From Eubacteriales Family XIII. Incertae Sedis bacterium (GTDB lineage: Bacteria; Bacillota; Clostridia; Peptostreptococcales; Anaerovoracaceae): 13,947 nucleotides of DNA. Below, one piece after another: positions 1-8,215 of the stretch. Made by a program: the position numbers and the translations under genes. Where the stretch lies: the NCBI GenBank assembly GCA_031290715.1, contig JAITNA010000093.1, forward strand, positions 1 through 13,947. Direction: 5' to 3'. Under the pieces are notes generated by a model. The model was not told the origin of the DNA, searched no databases, and saw only the letters and a list, made by a program, of their open reading frames with translations. How positions within the stretch are numbered: the first letter of the stretch is position 1; each line of letters begins with the position of its first letter.

Positions 1-2
1 TG

Positions 3-68
3 GAGCAGCAGGTTTTGCCTGAAAGCGCCGAGATTCGGCAAATAGGCGCCCATGTATTGTCTGAATAG
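3..68 (+). CDS. Possible 3' end of an upstream gene (partial)
   Basis: One plus-strand frame is open from the left edge to a TAG at 66-68, giving a 21-residue tail that ends IRQIGAHVLSE. The other two plus frames close earlier (TGA at 20-22, TAG at 43-45). Codon use is compatible with coding, but the piece is too short to name a family. A free C-terminus followed by about 100 bp of non-coding sequence before the next gene is what the end of an upstream gene would look like. It could equally be chance. Confidence 0.3.
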   Translation, partial: EQQVLPESAEIRQIGAHVLSE

Positions 69-79
69 TTTGAATGTGC

Positions 80-106
80 CGCGCAAACTTGTAAACAAGT
101 TCCGCG
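80..106. promoter_or_regulatory. Palindrome upstream of the first operon (operator or hairpin)
   Basis: The sequence holds AACTTGT-AA-ACAAGTT (86-101), flanked by a further CGCG/CGCG pair at 80-83 and 103-106. It lies 67 bp upstream of the first start codon. A weak promoter overlaps it: TTGTAA at 89-94, 17 bp, TACTAT at 112-117, each 4 of 6 to the sigma-A consensus. A near-perfect palindrome over a -35 element is typical of a dimeric repressor operator. As RNA it could also fold as a hairpin with a UAAA loop, but no T tract follows, so it is not a standard terminator. The regulator is unknown. Confidence 0.4.
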
Positions 107-172
107 AGTGCTACTATCAATTTATCTTTACGAAATCAGGTATCGCGGCAAGGATCGCGGAAGGAGGACATC

Positions 173-1435
173 ATGAAATTACTCATCATCGGAGCGGGCG
201 GCGTCGGCACATCGGCGGCACAAATCATCAAGAGGGCCGGCGGCGGCGGGGACTGGGCGGAAAAGGTCGTCCTCTCCGACTACAACTTGGCCAGAGCGGA
301 GGAGGTCGTCCGTCTGCTTGCACAAGACCGCTTTATCGCGGAAAAAATCGACGCTTCGGATGCCGCGAGCATCTCGTCCGTGATCGGAAAACACGGGATT
401 GATTGGGTGCTCAACGCGGTCGAGCCGGCATTCAACGAATGCATCTTCGATACTTGTTTTGAGAACGGCACCGGCTATATGGACTGCGCCATGACGCTTT
501 CGACGAAGGATGAGGACGAGCCCTTCAGCAAGGCTTACATCAAACTCGGCGACTACCAGTTTGAACGCCATGAACAATGGGAAAGCAAAGGCATTATGGC
601 CCTCGTCGGCAGCGGCGTCGAGCCGGGCATGGCCGATGTTTTCGCGAAATACGCGCAGAAGCATCTTTTTGACGCCATCGACGAGGTAAATGTCAGGGAC
701 GGCGACAACTACGCGGAGGGCGGCGACTTTGGATTCTCCGTTTGGACGACCATCGAGGAATGCCTGAATCCCCCCGTTATCTGGGAAAAGGGGAAGGGAT
801 GGTTCACGACGGAGCGCTTTTCGGAGCCGGAGGTCTTTAACTTCCCCGGCGGCATCGGCGATGTCGAAGTCGTCAATGTCGAACATGAAGAAGTCCTTCT
901 GGTGCCGCGTGTCATCGACTGCAACCGCGTAACGTTCAAGTACGGCGTCCCCGCGGATTTCCGCCGGCTTTTGCTCAACCTCGAAGCGGTCGGCATGGCG
1001 GAAGCGAAAAAGAAGATCAAGGTTGGGGACGCGGAGATCGCGCCGCGCGATTTCCTCGTCAAGGTCGTACCGAGCCCCGTTGAATCCTCAAACAGCATGG
1101 TCGGAAAGGGCTGTGCCGGGACTTGGGTGACCGGGACGAAAGACGGGCTTCGCCGCTCGGTCTACCTCTATCAGGTCGCCGACAATCAGGAATGCATCGG
1201 GAAGTACGGCACCAATTCCGTCGTGGCGCAGACAGCCGTCATGCCGGTCATTATGCTCGAACTCATCGCCAAAGGCGTCTGGAATCTGAAAGGGGTCCAC
1301 GGGCCCGAATCTTTCGATCCGGACCCGGCCGTCGCGCTGCTCGCCAAATACGAGTTCCCGGCGGGATTGCGGGAGATGGACAGCGAATTCGCGGACAAAC
1401 AAAACGAAAGCGCCTTGCTCGTTCCGCTCGGATAG
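173..1435 (+). CDS. Saccharopine dehydrogenase-family oxidoreductase
   Basis: A 420-residue NAD(P)-dependent oxidoreductase. The N-terminus is a Rossmann fold with a dinucleotide loop at residues 7-12 (GAGGVG). An ALVGSGVEPGM segment follows near residue 145, resembling the GSGxxPG element of saccharopine dehydrogenase and carboxynorspermidine dehydrogenase. Length is usual for the short, single-domain bacterial members. The start at 173 is supported by a strong ribosome site (AAGGAGG) a few bases upstream. It is the first gene of a compact operon, 9 bp before citrate synthase. The family includes lysine-pathway saccharopine dehydrogenases, lysine 6-dehydrogenases and carboxynorspermidine synthases. 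The sequence alone does not choose the substrate, and no polyamine decarboxylase or lysine gene is visible beside it. The family call is firm; the reaction is not known. Confidence 0.85.
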   Translation: MKLLIIGAGGVGTSAAQIIKRAGGGGDWAEKVVLSDYNLARAEEVVRLLAQDRFIAEKIDASDAASISSVIGKHGIDWVLNAVEPAFNECIFDTCFENGTGYMDCAMTLSTKDEDEPFSKAYIKLGDYQFERHEQWESKGIMALVGSGVEPGMADVFAKYAQKHLFDAIDEVNVRDGDNYAEGGDFGFSVWTTIEECLNPPVIWEKGKGWFTTERFSEPEVFNFPGGIGDVEVVNVEHEEVLLVPRVIDCNRVTFKYGVPADFRRLLLNLEAVGMAEAKKKIKVGDAEIAPRDFLVKVVPSPVESSNSMVGKGCAGTWVTGTKDGLRRSVYLYQVADNQECIGKYGTNSVVAQTAVMPVIMLELIAKGVWNLKGVHGPESFDPDPAVALLAKYEFPAGLREMDSEFADKQNESALLVPLG

Positions 1436-1444
1436 GAGGTATGT

Positions 1445-2854
1445 ATGATGTACATCAATGATTTCAACACGCTCGACCCCAAGTATTCGGAGATTACCGA
1501 CGAGATATCACGGCTCGCCGGTCTGTGCGCTTCCGCGGGCGTGATCGATCCCGCACTCTATACGCAGCACAAGGTCAACCGCGGCCTGCGCGATCTGGAG
1601 GGCAACGGCGTCCTTACGGGGCTCACGGACATTTCGGAAATCCAAGCTTTTGAATATACAATGAGCGGCGACAAAATCCCGATGGACGGGCAGCTGTATT
1701 TTCGTGGCTACGAAATCAAGGACCTCGTCAAAGGCTTTATCGACGAGGATCGCTTCGGATTTGAAGAAACAACCTATCTGCTCATCTTCGGCAAGCTGCC
1801 GACAGAACAGGAATTGGAAGGCTTCAATAATCTGCTTGCGGAATACCGCAGCCTGCCCACAAGTTTTGTGCGCGACATCATCCTGAAAGCGCCCAGTCTT
1901 GATATGATGAATACGCTCGCGCGCAGCGTGCTGACCCTGCACGCCTACGATACGAGAGCCAACGATACGGACATCCCCAATGTGCTGCGGCAAAGCCTGC
2001 TGCTCACCGCCGTCTTTCCGATGCTCGCGGTCTACGGATATCAAGCCTATCGCCATTACTTTGAAGCGGACGATCTCTTCATCAACAAGCCGAAGGGCAG
2101 CCTTTCCACAGCGGAAAACATCCTGCGGATGCTGCGGCGCGGCGGGCGGTATACGGACTTGGAAGCGCGCATTCTGGATATCGCGCTCGTCCTCCACGCG
2201 GAGCACGGCGGCGGCAACAATTCCACCTTCACCACCCATGTGGTCACCTCCTCGGGGACGGACACCTACAGCTCGGTGGCGGCTTCGCTCGGTTCCCTCA
2301 AAGGGCCCAAACATGGCGGCGCCAACATCAAGGTGGTGCAAATGTTCGATGATATCAAGAAAAACGTGCGGGACTGGGACGACGAAGAGGAGGTTGCGAA
2401 CTACCTCAAATCAATCCTGAACAAAGAAGTCTTTGACAAACAAGGGCTGATCTACGGGATGGGTCACGCCGTCTATTCGATTTCCGACCCCCGCGCCGAC
2501 ATCTTCAAAACCTTCGTCGAGAAACTCTCCGTGGAGAAGAAACGCGAAGAAGAGTATCGCCTGTACAGCAATGTCGCGAGGCTTGCGCCGGAGGTCATCG
2601 GAGAGGTCCGTCAGATATACAAGGGCGTCAGCGCCAATGTCGACTTTTACAGCGGCTTTGTGTACAGCATGCTCGATCTGCCCAAGGAGCTGTTCACGCC
2701 CCTGTTCGCGATCGCCCGAATCTCCGGCTGGAGCGCGCACCGTATCGAGGAGCTGATCAACGCGAGCAAGATCATCCGGCCCGCCTATATGAGCGTTTCC
2801 GGGCGTCACGGATATGTCCCGCTCACAGAAAGGGCGCCCACGGAAAGGATATAA
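1445..2854 (+). CDS. gltA: Citrate synthase (citrate/2-methylcitrate synthase family)
   Basis: A 469-residue Si-type citrate synthase fold protein, which condenses oxaloacetate with acetyl-CoA (or, in methylcitrate synthases, propionyl-CoA) in the cytoplasm. The expected active-site blocks are present in order: HAEHGGGNNSTF at about 251-262, KHGGAN with H290, GMGHAVYSISDPR with H341, and NVDFYSG with D400. In the second His block the usual Arg after the His is Ala, a form I recall from clostridial members. The protein has an extra N-terminal helical stretch of about 60 residues before the core. The start at 1445 has TAGGAGG just upstream; a second ATG at 1448 is also possible. The gene is the second of the operon, 9 bp after the dehydrogenase and 11 bp before the PH-domain pair. 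Citrate and methylcitrate synthase cannot be told apart by eye here. Confidence 0.93.
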   Translation: MMYINDFNTLDPKYSEITDEISRLAGLCASAGVIDPALYTQHKVNRGLRDLEGNGVLTGLTDISEIQAFEYTMSGDKIPMDGQLYFRGYEIKDLVKGFIDEDRFGFEETTYLLIFGKLPTEQELEGFNNLLAEYRSLPTSFVRDIILKAPSLDMMNTLARSVLTLHAYDTRANDTDIPNVLRQSLLLTAVFPMLAVYGYQAYRHYFEADDLFINKPKGSLSTAENILRMLRRGGRYTDLEARILDIALVLHAEHGGGNNSTFTTHVVTSSGTDTYSSVAASLGSLKGPKHGGANIKVVQMFDDIKKNVRDWDDEEEVANYLKSILNKEVFDKQGLIYGMGHAVYSISDPRADIFKTFVEKLSVEKKREEEYRLYSNVARLAPEVIGEVRQIYKGVSANVDFYSGFVYSMLDLPKELFTPLFAIARISGWSAHRIEELINASKIIRPAYMSVSGRHGYVPLTERAPTERI

Positions 2855-2865
2855 AGGAGAAACGG

Positions 2866-3348
2866 ATGCGCACAGAGCCGACTGAAAAACTCAATCCGCG
2901 CGCCCGAAGCCTTTGGCGTATCCATGCCGCGATTGCAACAGCGATTGCCGGCGCCGTGTTGATCGTGCCCGCCGCCCTGCTCTTTCGCGGCGATCTCGCC
3001 CCGCTGTGGCCGGTGGCCGCGGGCATCTCCGTCACGATAGCCCTGTTTCTGATCTTCGTCGTATTTCTGCCGGCGATCCGTTACAAGAGATGGCGTTACC
3101 GCATTTCAGACGACGAAATCGCGATACGCCGGGGTATCCTCATCGTCACGCACACGGTCGTGCCGATGATCAAAATCCAGTATACGGACACGATGCACGG
3201 GCCGATCATGCGCGCCTTGCATCTCGCCGCGGTGCGTATCATGACAGCCGGCGGCACGGAGAGCATACCGGGGCTCCCGCCGGAAGAAGCGGACGAAATG
3301 CGCGATCGCATTACGCGGCTCGTCAAGACCGTCAAGGAAAATATTTGA
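2866..3348 (+). CDS. PH-domain membrane protein, YdbS-like (DUF304/bPH2)
   Basis: A 160-residue protein with two hydrophobic N-terminal helices (about 20-41 and 45-69). A soluble bacterial PH-like domain of the DUF304/bPH2 type follows at about 72-150, beginning YKRWRYRISDDEIAIRRGIL and containing the family-typical IKIQYTDTMHGPIMR turn. The size and layout match Bacillus YdbS. A ribosome site (AAGGAGA) precedes the ATG. Only one base separates its stop from the next start, so the two are almost certainly translated together. In Bacillus the YdbS/YdbT pair has been linked to tolerance of membrane-acting antimicrobial peptides. Here it lies behind two metabolic genes, which is an unexpected association. 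The molecular role is unknown. Confidence 0.85.
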   Translation: MRTEPTEKLNPRARSLWRIHAAIATAIAGAVLIVPAALLFRGDLAPLWPVAAGISVTIALFLIFVVFLPAIRYKRWRYRISDDEIAIRRGILIVTHTVVPMIKIQYTDTMHGPIMRALHLAAVRIMTAGGTESIPGLPPEEADEMRDRITRLVKTVKENI

Positions 3349-3349
3349 C

Positions 3350-4984
3350 ATGCCCGCGCCTGTCCCGCCCAATCTTGAAGAGCCGCGGCGCGTGAGCAAC
3401 GCCTATATTCCTGTCTTTATGCTGCGGCATATCCGGGCGTGGATCGTCCTGATCCTGATCTACGTCCTGCCGCCCATCCTGCGGGGTGAGGCCCGGGAGG
3501 CCGCCATTACGACGGAAAGCGGTTTTTCGATCTCTTTTCTGTCGTTGGTATTCATCGCGGCCGGCGGCATCGTCGGAATCATCCTGCTCTTTTCTTTTCT
3601 CAGCTACCGAAGGATCCGCTGGTATATTGCCGGCACAGATGTCCGCATTCAAAAGGGGATTTTGCGGCGCGTCGACAAACGCATTCCCATCTCCAAGATT
3701 CAGTCCATCGACATGACCGAATCGCTCCCGGAGCGTATCTTCCGCGTGGCCACGATCAAGATCGACACCCCCGGCGGCGAAGGCGACGACGGCAAAATCC
3801 CTTGCGTATCCAAACAGACCGCCGCGGTTTTTCGCGACCGTATTTTTCAGATCAAACATACGGGTGCCGAAAGCACCGGCGGGATTTCCCCCGCCATGCC
3901 CGCCATGCCCACCGCATCCGCAGGGTTCGCAGGGTCTGATAATACCATCTACCGACTGCCCGTGAAAAACCTCATTCTCACCGGGATATCCAACGCGAAA
4001 ACCATCGTTTTCGCTTTCATCATCATGTCCGCGGCTTCGCAGTTTTCCGATGTCATTTCCGATCTCTTCCTGCACGGCTCCAATGTTTACGACGACATCG
4101 GGGATTACATAGTTCACCTCGCACTCCCGGTGATCGTCCTGCTCGCCGCCGCGTTTTTCCTCATCAGTTGGGCCATCTCCGTATTGGCCGTCATGGCGTC
4201 GAACTACGGATTCACCGTGAGAAACGCGGGGGTCAAAATCGAGGTGGAAAAAGGTCTGCTCAGCCACAAAACCATCAGCATCGAAAAAAACCGCATTCAA
4301 GATGTGCGGATCCGGCAGGGTTTCATCCGACGGCTGATCGGCTACGCCGAGATTTGCGTGACGACAGCGACGCTAAACATGAAAACACGTTCGGACAGCC
4401 GTAATTCCGATGAAGTCCTCGGGATCACCACGATTCATCCTTTCATTCCGCTGAAAGAAGCGGACTATTTTCTGCGGCGGCTGCTTCCTGAGTTTGACGG
4501 GGCGCCCACGGATTTTGAAGCCCTGCCGAAACGCGCCGATTTTCGCTATATGCGCAGATATTTCCTTTGGGCACTGTTCTTGGTGATCCTCTCATGGCTC
4601 ATCGTTTCCCTGATCGTATCAAGCGCCACAGGCGCCGCCCTGCTTCATTATGTCACAGGGCACATAGGTCTTGTGTTAGCAATCAGCCTGCCCATCCTCG
4701 CCTTCTTCACGCTGACAGGCCACCGGGCGTGGCGCGGCGGCGGTCTGTGCCGAAACGAATCCTTTCTCTCCCTCCGCAAAGGCGCCTATGGGCGCGAGTT
4801 CGCCTATGTCCCGCGCCGCAAGATTCAAACCGCGGCCCATACCGGCAATCCTTTTCAGCGCCGCGCCGGGCTTGCCACCCTCGGCGGCACGACGGCCGCC
4901 CGCGCGTTCCCGCGTCTGCGGGACGTCGAACGCGGCGAAGCGGAAGCCTATCTTGAGTGGGCCGTCACGAAAATACGGAGCTAA
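3350..4984 (+). CDS. Multi-PH-domain membrane protein, YdbT-like
   Basis: A 544-residue membrane protein with three repeats of the pattern two transmembrane helices plus a bacterial PH-like domain. Helices lie at about 28-45 and 60-84, 216-232 and 255-282, and 405-427 and 434-455. The PH-like domains lie at about 87-167, 283-377 and 460-540. The first and second contain the recognisable ISKIQSIDMTES and IEKNRIQDVRIRQGFIRRLIG elements. It is somewhat longer than Bacillus YdbT (about 490 residues); part of the excess is a Pro/Ala/Met-rich linker near 176-195, encoded partly by a 9-bp tandem repeat. The start sits one base after the ydbS-like stop, with AAGGA 11 bases upstream. It is the last gene of the operon. 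The family call is secure; the function is not. Confidence 0.85.
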   Translation: MPAPVPPNLEEPRRVSNAYIPVFMLRHIRAWIVLILIYVLPPILRGEAREAAITTESGFSISFLSLVFIAAGGIVGIILLFSFLSYRRIRWYIAGTDVRIQKGILRRVDKRIPISKIQSIDMTESLPERIFRVATIKIDTPGGEGDDGKIPCVSKQTAAVFRDRIFQIKHTGAESTGGISPAMPAMPTASAGFAGSDNTIYRLPVKNLILTGISNAKTIVFAFIIMSAASQFSDVISDLFLHGSNVYDDIGDYIVHLALPVIVLLAAAFFLISWAISVLAVMASNYGFTVRNAGVKIEVEKGLLSHKTISIEKNRIQDVRIRQGFIRRLIGYAEICVTTATLNMKTRSDSRNSDEVLGITTIHPFIPLKEADYFLRRLLPEFDGAPTDFEALPKRADFRYMRRYFLWALFLVILSWLIVSLIVSSATGAALLHYVTGHIGLVLAISLPILAFFTLTGHRAWRGGGLCRNESFLSLRKGAYGREFAYVPRRKIQTAAHTGNPFQRRAGLATLGGTTAARAFPRLRDVERGEAEAYLEWAVTKIRS

Positions 4985-4998
4985 AGCTCTGTCGTTTT
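4975..4998 (+). terminator. Probable intrinsic terminator overlapping the ydbT-like stop
   Basis: ACGGAGC (4975-4981) pairs with GCTCTGT (4986-4992) through seven pairs, one of them G-U, around a TAAA loop. CG and four T follow. The stop codon of the PH-domain gene forms the first three bases of the loop. The T tract is short, so this may be a weak terminator. It is the only hairpin with a T run that I see at the end of this operon. Confidence 0.45.
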
Positions 4999-5256
4999 AT
5001 CAGTAACAATAACACCCTGTTTTTTTGTGGATAAGTGAAAGGGAAATCTTGTAAGTGTTTGCCTAAAACGTTGAAAAATCAACCATTTTCATCGCAATAA
5101 TTGTCCATAGCCTTCTGTGGATATTTTTGTATACAATTCTGATTTTTTTGTGGATAAACCCCGGAAGTGTTCGTATTATGCCGTTGTAATCCTATTGAAA
5201 CATGTTTGCACTACCGCGAACAAAGATTGACATAATTCTTTACCGAAAGTGAAAAG
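4985..5256. other. AT-rich convergent intergenic region with DnaA-box cluster
   Basis: This 272-bp gap between two converging operons is much richer in A+T than the surrounding genes. It contains two perfect copies of the DnaA box complement TGTGGATAA (5026-5034 and 5149-5157) and a one-mismatch copy TGTGGATAT (5116-5124), all in the same orientation. A weaker, opposite copy TTGTCCATA lies at 5101-5109. Both perfect copies are preceded by seven T, making an exact 15-base direct repeat 123 bp apart. A small palindrome GTTGA-AAAA-TCAAC lies at 5070-5083. No ORF or RNA gene is evident. It may be a DnaA-binding or titration site, or less likely a replication origin. Confidence 0.55.
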
Positions 5257-5790
5257 TCAGCGCTCAAAACGCCAGCCCGGATTGCTTTGCGCCACCGCCC
5301 TGCCCTGCGCAAGCGACGCTTTCAAATCCAAAACCCGTTGATTGCGCGACCCGCGAAACGGCAAGGTCAAACTCTTTTGCGCCGCCAAAAACTCTCCGTC
5401 GATCAAGGTCTGCGCGATTGCGAGCAGGGATAGTGCCTTCTCATCGCCGTTCTCCAGAATCTCCTCGAAGCGATATCCCGTATAGATCGCCAAATCAAGC
5501 CCGCGCTCCCGGATTCCGACGGCAAGCGGGAGGAGCGCCCCGGCCCGGATGAGCGGCTCGCCGCCGCTGAAAGTCACGCCCTGAAGCAAGGGGTTGGCGT
5601 CGATCTGTTTCAGCAAGCTCTCCGCCGTGACCGCGCTGCCGCCGTCCGCCGGCCACGATTCCGGATTGTGGCAGTCCGGGCAGCGCCGATGGCAGCCCTG
5701 AAAGAAAATCGTCATACGCAGCCCCGGACCGTCCACAATGCTGTCGTTCTCGATGCCGGCGATGCGGATATCCTCTTCCGTCGCGATCAT
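5257..5790 (-). CDS. nrdG: Anaerobic ribonucleotide reductase activating protein
   Basis: A 177-residue radical SAM activase that installs the glycyl radical on NrdD, using S-adenosylmethionine and reduced flavodoxin or ferredoxin. The family start IRIAGIENDSIVDGPG is followed by the iron-sulfur motif CHRRCPDC (C33, C37, C40) and then FSGGEP at 74-79, the SAM-binding glycine motif. The length is normal (E. coli about 154, clostridial forms somewhat longer). The gene starts 12 bp after the nrdD stop, on the same strand. The only usable ATG adds seven residues before the conserved start and has no clear ribosome site, so translation is probably coupled to nrdD. No convincing terminator follows. 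Confidence 0.95.
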   Translation of the reverse strand: MIATEEDIRIAGIENDSIVDGPGLRMTIFFQGCHRRCPDCHNPESWPADGGSAVTAESLLKQIDANPLLQGVTFSGGEPLIRAGALLPLAVGIRERGLDLAIYTGYRFEEILENGDEKALSLLAIAQTLIDGEFLAAQKSLTLPFRGSRNQRVLDLKASLAQGRAVAQSNPGWRFER

Positions 5791-5802
5791 GATCTGCGCG
5801 CG

Positions 5803-8160
5803 CTACGCGCTTTCTTTGATCGTCTTTTCGTCTGCTGTGACATCGTGCTTGACGCGATCCCGCTCTTCGGCCCGTTTCGCGTCGTTGAAACGATCGAGCG
5901 TCCCGACCAAATAGCCTGTGATCCTCCGGATACGGTCAAAGCCGTAGCCGCCTTCATCCTCTGTGCGCCCGCAGCCCGGACAAACATCGTCAATGATCCC
6001 GTTGTATCCGCAGACCGGATCCCTGTCGACGGGATGGTTGACCGACCCATAGCCGATGCCGGCATCTTTCATCGCGCGGATGATCTGCTCAAACGCGTCC
6101 AAATTGTGCGTCGGGTCGCCGTCCAATTCCACATAGGTGATGTGTCCCGCGTTCGTGAGCGCGTGATAGGGCGCCTCGATCTTGATCTTATCAAAAGCCG
6201 CGATGGGATAATATACCGGTACGTGGAATCCGTTTGTATAATACTCGCGGTCCGTCACGCCGCGGATCCCGCCGTACTTCTTGTTGTCAAGGCGCACAAA
6301 CCTGCCGGACAGCCCCTCCGCCGGCGTCGCAAGCAGCGTGAAGTTCATTTGCTTTTCAACGCTCAAACGGTCGAGATAGTCGCGCATAAAGCTCACGATT
6401 TCAAGGCCCAAATTCTGCGCTTCGGCACTCTCGCCGTGATGCTGCCCGATCAGCGCCACAAGCGCTTCCGCAAGCCCGATGAATCCGACCGACAGCGTAC
6501 CGTGCTTCAGCACCTCGCCGACCTCATCGTCAATGCCAAGCTTGTCGGAGCCGATCCAAATACCCTGCCCCATGAGGAAGGGGAAATTGCGGACCTTTTT
6601 CTTCGCCTGAATCTTGTAGCGGTCATAGAGTTGATTCGTCACAAGCTCCATCTTCCGCTCAAGCTCGGCAAAGAACCACTCGATATTGCCGTGACTGCCG
6701 ATGGCGATCCGCGGCAGATTGACGGAAGTGAAACTCAAGTTGCCGCGCCCGAATGAAATCTGGTTGTCCTTGTCATAGGTATTGGCAAGCACCCTGGTCC
6801 GGCAGCCCATGTAGGCGACCTCCGTTTCGGGCCGCCCCTCCTGATAATACGAGAGATTGAACGGCGCGTCCAAAAACGAAAAATTCGGAAAGAGCCGCTT
6901 GGCGCTCACACGGCAAGCCAACTTGAACAGATCGTAATTGGGGTCGCCTTCGCCGAAACTGACGCCCTCCTTGACCTTGAAGATATGGATCGGGAAGATC
7001 GCGGTTTCCCCGCCGCCAAGCCCGTCGTCCGTAGCGAGCATGACGTTGCGCGTCACCATCCGTCCCTCCGGTGAAATATCCGTACCGTAATTGATACTGG
7101 AAAACGGCGTTTGCGCGCCCGCCCGCGAATGCATGGTATTGAGGTTGTGGACAAGGGCTTCCATGGCCTGTTTGACCTCTTTCTCCGCCTCCTTTTCCGC
7201 GGTTTCAAACGCGAAGTCGTGAACCTTTTCAAGCAAAGCCGCGTCTACCCCAAGTTCCGAAAACGCTTCGATCTCTTTCTTCGTATATTCGACGTCCGCT
7301 TGCAATCTCGGATAAAGCCCGCTCTCCTTTTCAATGTCAGAAAAGACCTGTTTGACATCCCCGTCGGCGATAGCCAATTCCGGCATGAGCAGCCCTAAGG
7401 CTTTTGTAAAATTTGAAACATAGAGCTTCTTGTACGTCTTGCGCACGCCCGGCGCAAGCCCAAAGTCAAAATTCGGGATACTCTGCCCGCCGTGCTGATC
7501 GTTTTGGTTGGACTGGATCGCGATACAGGCCAGCGCCGCGTAGCTATGAATGCTGTTGGGCTCCCGAAGATGCCCGTGCCCGGTCGAAAACCCGTCCTTG
7601 AACAGCTTGTCGATGTCAATCTGGCAGCACGTCGTCGTGAGCGTGTAGAAATCAAAATCATGAATGTGAATATCGCCGTTCGCGTGCGCTTCGGACTGCT
7701 GCCGTGTCAAAATCTTTTTTTCATAATAATCCTTTGCGCTTTCCGAGCCGTATTTGAGCATGATGCCCATGGCCGTGTCGCCGTCAATGTTGGCGTTGTC
7801 GCGCTTCGCATTGCTTTCCGACGCGTCCTTGTTCGTCAGCTCGTCGAGCGTTTGCATGAGTTTTGTGTTCATCTCGCGGCGGCGCGTACGGTCGGCGCGA
7901 TAATCGTGATAGCGCTTGGCGACGCGGGGGAAGCCCCTGTCCGTGAGCACCTCTTCCACAACATCCTGAATGCTCTCAATATCCGGCGTCTTGTCCGCAA
8001 AAACGCCGAAAAGCCGCGTTTCGACTTCCCCGGCAATCCCGCGGCACATATCCGTATCCTTCCGGCCGCTGGCCTCCAGCGCCTTTTTGACGGCGTTTTC
8101 AATCTTCAAAATATCGTAGGGGACGCTTCGGCCATCTCTTTTTTCTATCGTCGTGAACAT
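5803..8160 (-). CDS. nrdD: Anaerobic (class III) ribonucleoside-triphosphate reductase
   Basis: A 785-residue glycyl-radical enzyme that reduces ribonucleoside triphosphates to deoxyribonucleotides without oxygen, the anaerobic source of DNA precursors. The N-terminus (about 3-90) is an ATP-cone allosteric domain starting TTIEKRDGRSVPYD. The catalytic barrel contains SFLDAPFNLSYYQEGRPE and MGCRTRVLAN. The C-terminus has the zinc-type cysteines C717, C727 and C730 (VCGYNG and CPGCG) and the glycyl-radical loop RRITGYLVGTLDRFN with G749. The length agrees with the ATP-cone-bearing clostridial type. The start at 8160 matches the usual N-terminus; only a weak ribosome site (GATGAG) precedes it. 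It is followed by nrdG and is probably controlled by NrdR through the boxes upstream. Confidence 0.97.
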   Translation of the reverse strand: MFTTIEKRDGRSVPYDILKIENAVKKALEASGRKDTDMCRGIAGEVETRLFGVFADKTPDIESIQDVVEEVLTDRGFPRVAKRYHDYRADRTRRREMNTKLMQTLDELTNKDASESNAKRDNANIDGDTAMGIMLKYGSESAKDYYEKKILTRQQSEAHANGDIHIHDFDFYTLTTTCCQIDIDKLFKDGFSTGHGHLREPNSIHSYAALACIAIQSNQNDQHGGQSIPNFDFGLAPGVRKTYKKLYVSNFTKALGLLMPELAIADGDVKQVFSDIEKESGLYPRLQADVEYTKKEIEAFSELGVDAALLEKVHDFAFETAEKEAEKEVKQAMEALVHNLNTMHSRAGAQTPFSSINYGTDISPEGRMVTRNVMLATDDGLGGGETAIFPIHIFKVKEGVSFGEGDPNYDLFKLACRVSAKRLFPNFSFLDAPFNLSYYQEGRPETEVAYMGCRTRVLANTYDKDNQISFGRGNLSFTSVNLPRIAIGSHGNIEWFFAELERKMELVTNQLYDRYKIQAKKKVRNFPFLMGQGIWIGSDKLGIDDEVGEVLKHGTLSVGFIGLAEALVALIGQHHGESAEAQNLGLEIVSFMRDYLDRLSVEKQMNFTLLATPAEGLSGRFVRLDNKKYGGIRGVTDREYYTNGFHVPVYYPIAAFDKIKIEAPYHALTNAGHITYVELDGDPTHNLDAFEQIIRAMKDAGIGYGSVNHPVDRDPVCGYNGIIDDVCPGCGRTEDEGGYGFDRIRRITGYLVGTLDRFNDAKRAEERDRVKHDVTADEKTIKESA

Positions 8161-8190
8161 TACATCTCATCTTTCTGCGGAACCGCGTTG

Positions 8191-8206
8191 ACTATATATG
8201 TGGTGT
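8191..8206. promoter_or_regulatory. NrdR-like box 1 (promoter-proximal to nrdD)
   Basis: ACTATATATGTGGTGT matches the known NrdR box pattern acaCwAtATaTwGtgt at 12 of 16 positions by eye. It lies just downstream of the nrdD -10 element, over the expected transcription start. Its start is 31 bp from that of box 2 (15-bp linker), the spacing usual for paired NrdR boxes. NrdR is the conserved ATP-cone and zinc-ribbon repressor of ribonucleotide reductase genes; its own gene is not in this window. Confidence 0.65.
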
Positions 8207-8215
8207 GCGAACTTC

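Noticed and set aside
52..402. Plus-strand 116-codon ORF overlapping the start of the dehydrogenase gene
   Set aside because: It is a frame shadow rich in Arg and Gly with no ribosome site; the gene starting at 173 has a strong one and a clear Rossmann motif.
3332..4300. Minus-strand ORF of 322 codons opposite the YdbT-like gene
   Set aside because: Asp/Arg/His-rich low-complexity translation, typical of a shadow of a membrane protein gene on the other strand.
4985..5256. Firm call of this region as the chromosomal origin
   Set aside because: DnaA boxes are present, but dnaA and dnaN are absent, flanking genes converge, and GC skew cannot be judged from one window. It is kept as a DnaA-box cluster only.
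5668..6756. Long plus-strand ORF (362 codons) opposite nrdD/nrdG
   Set aside because: It lies wholly antisense to recognisable nrdD and nrdG, its translation has no family features, and long antisense frames are expected in GC-rich coding DNA.
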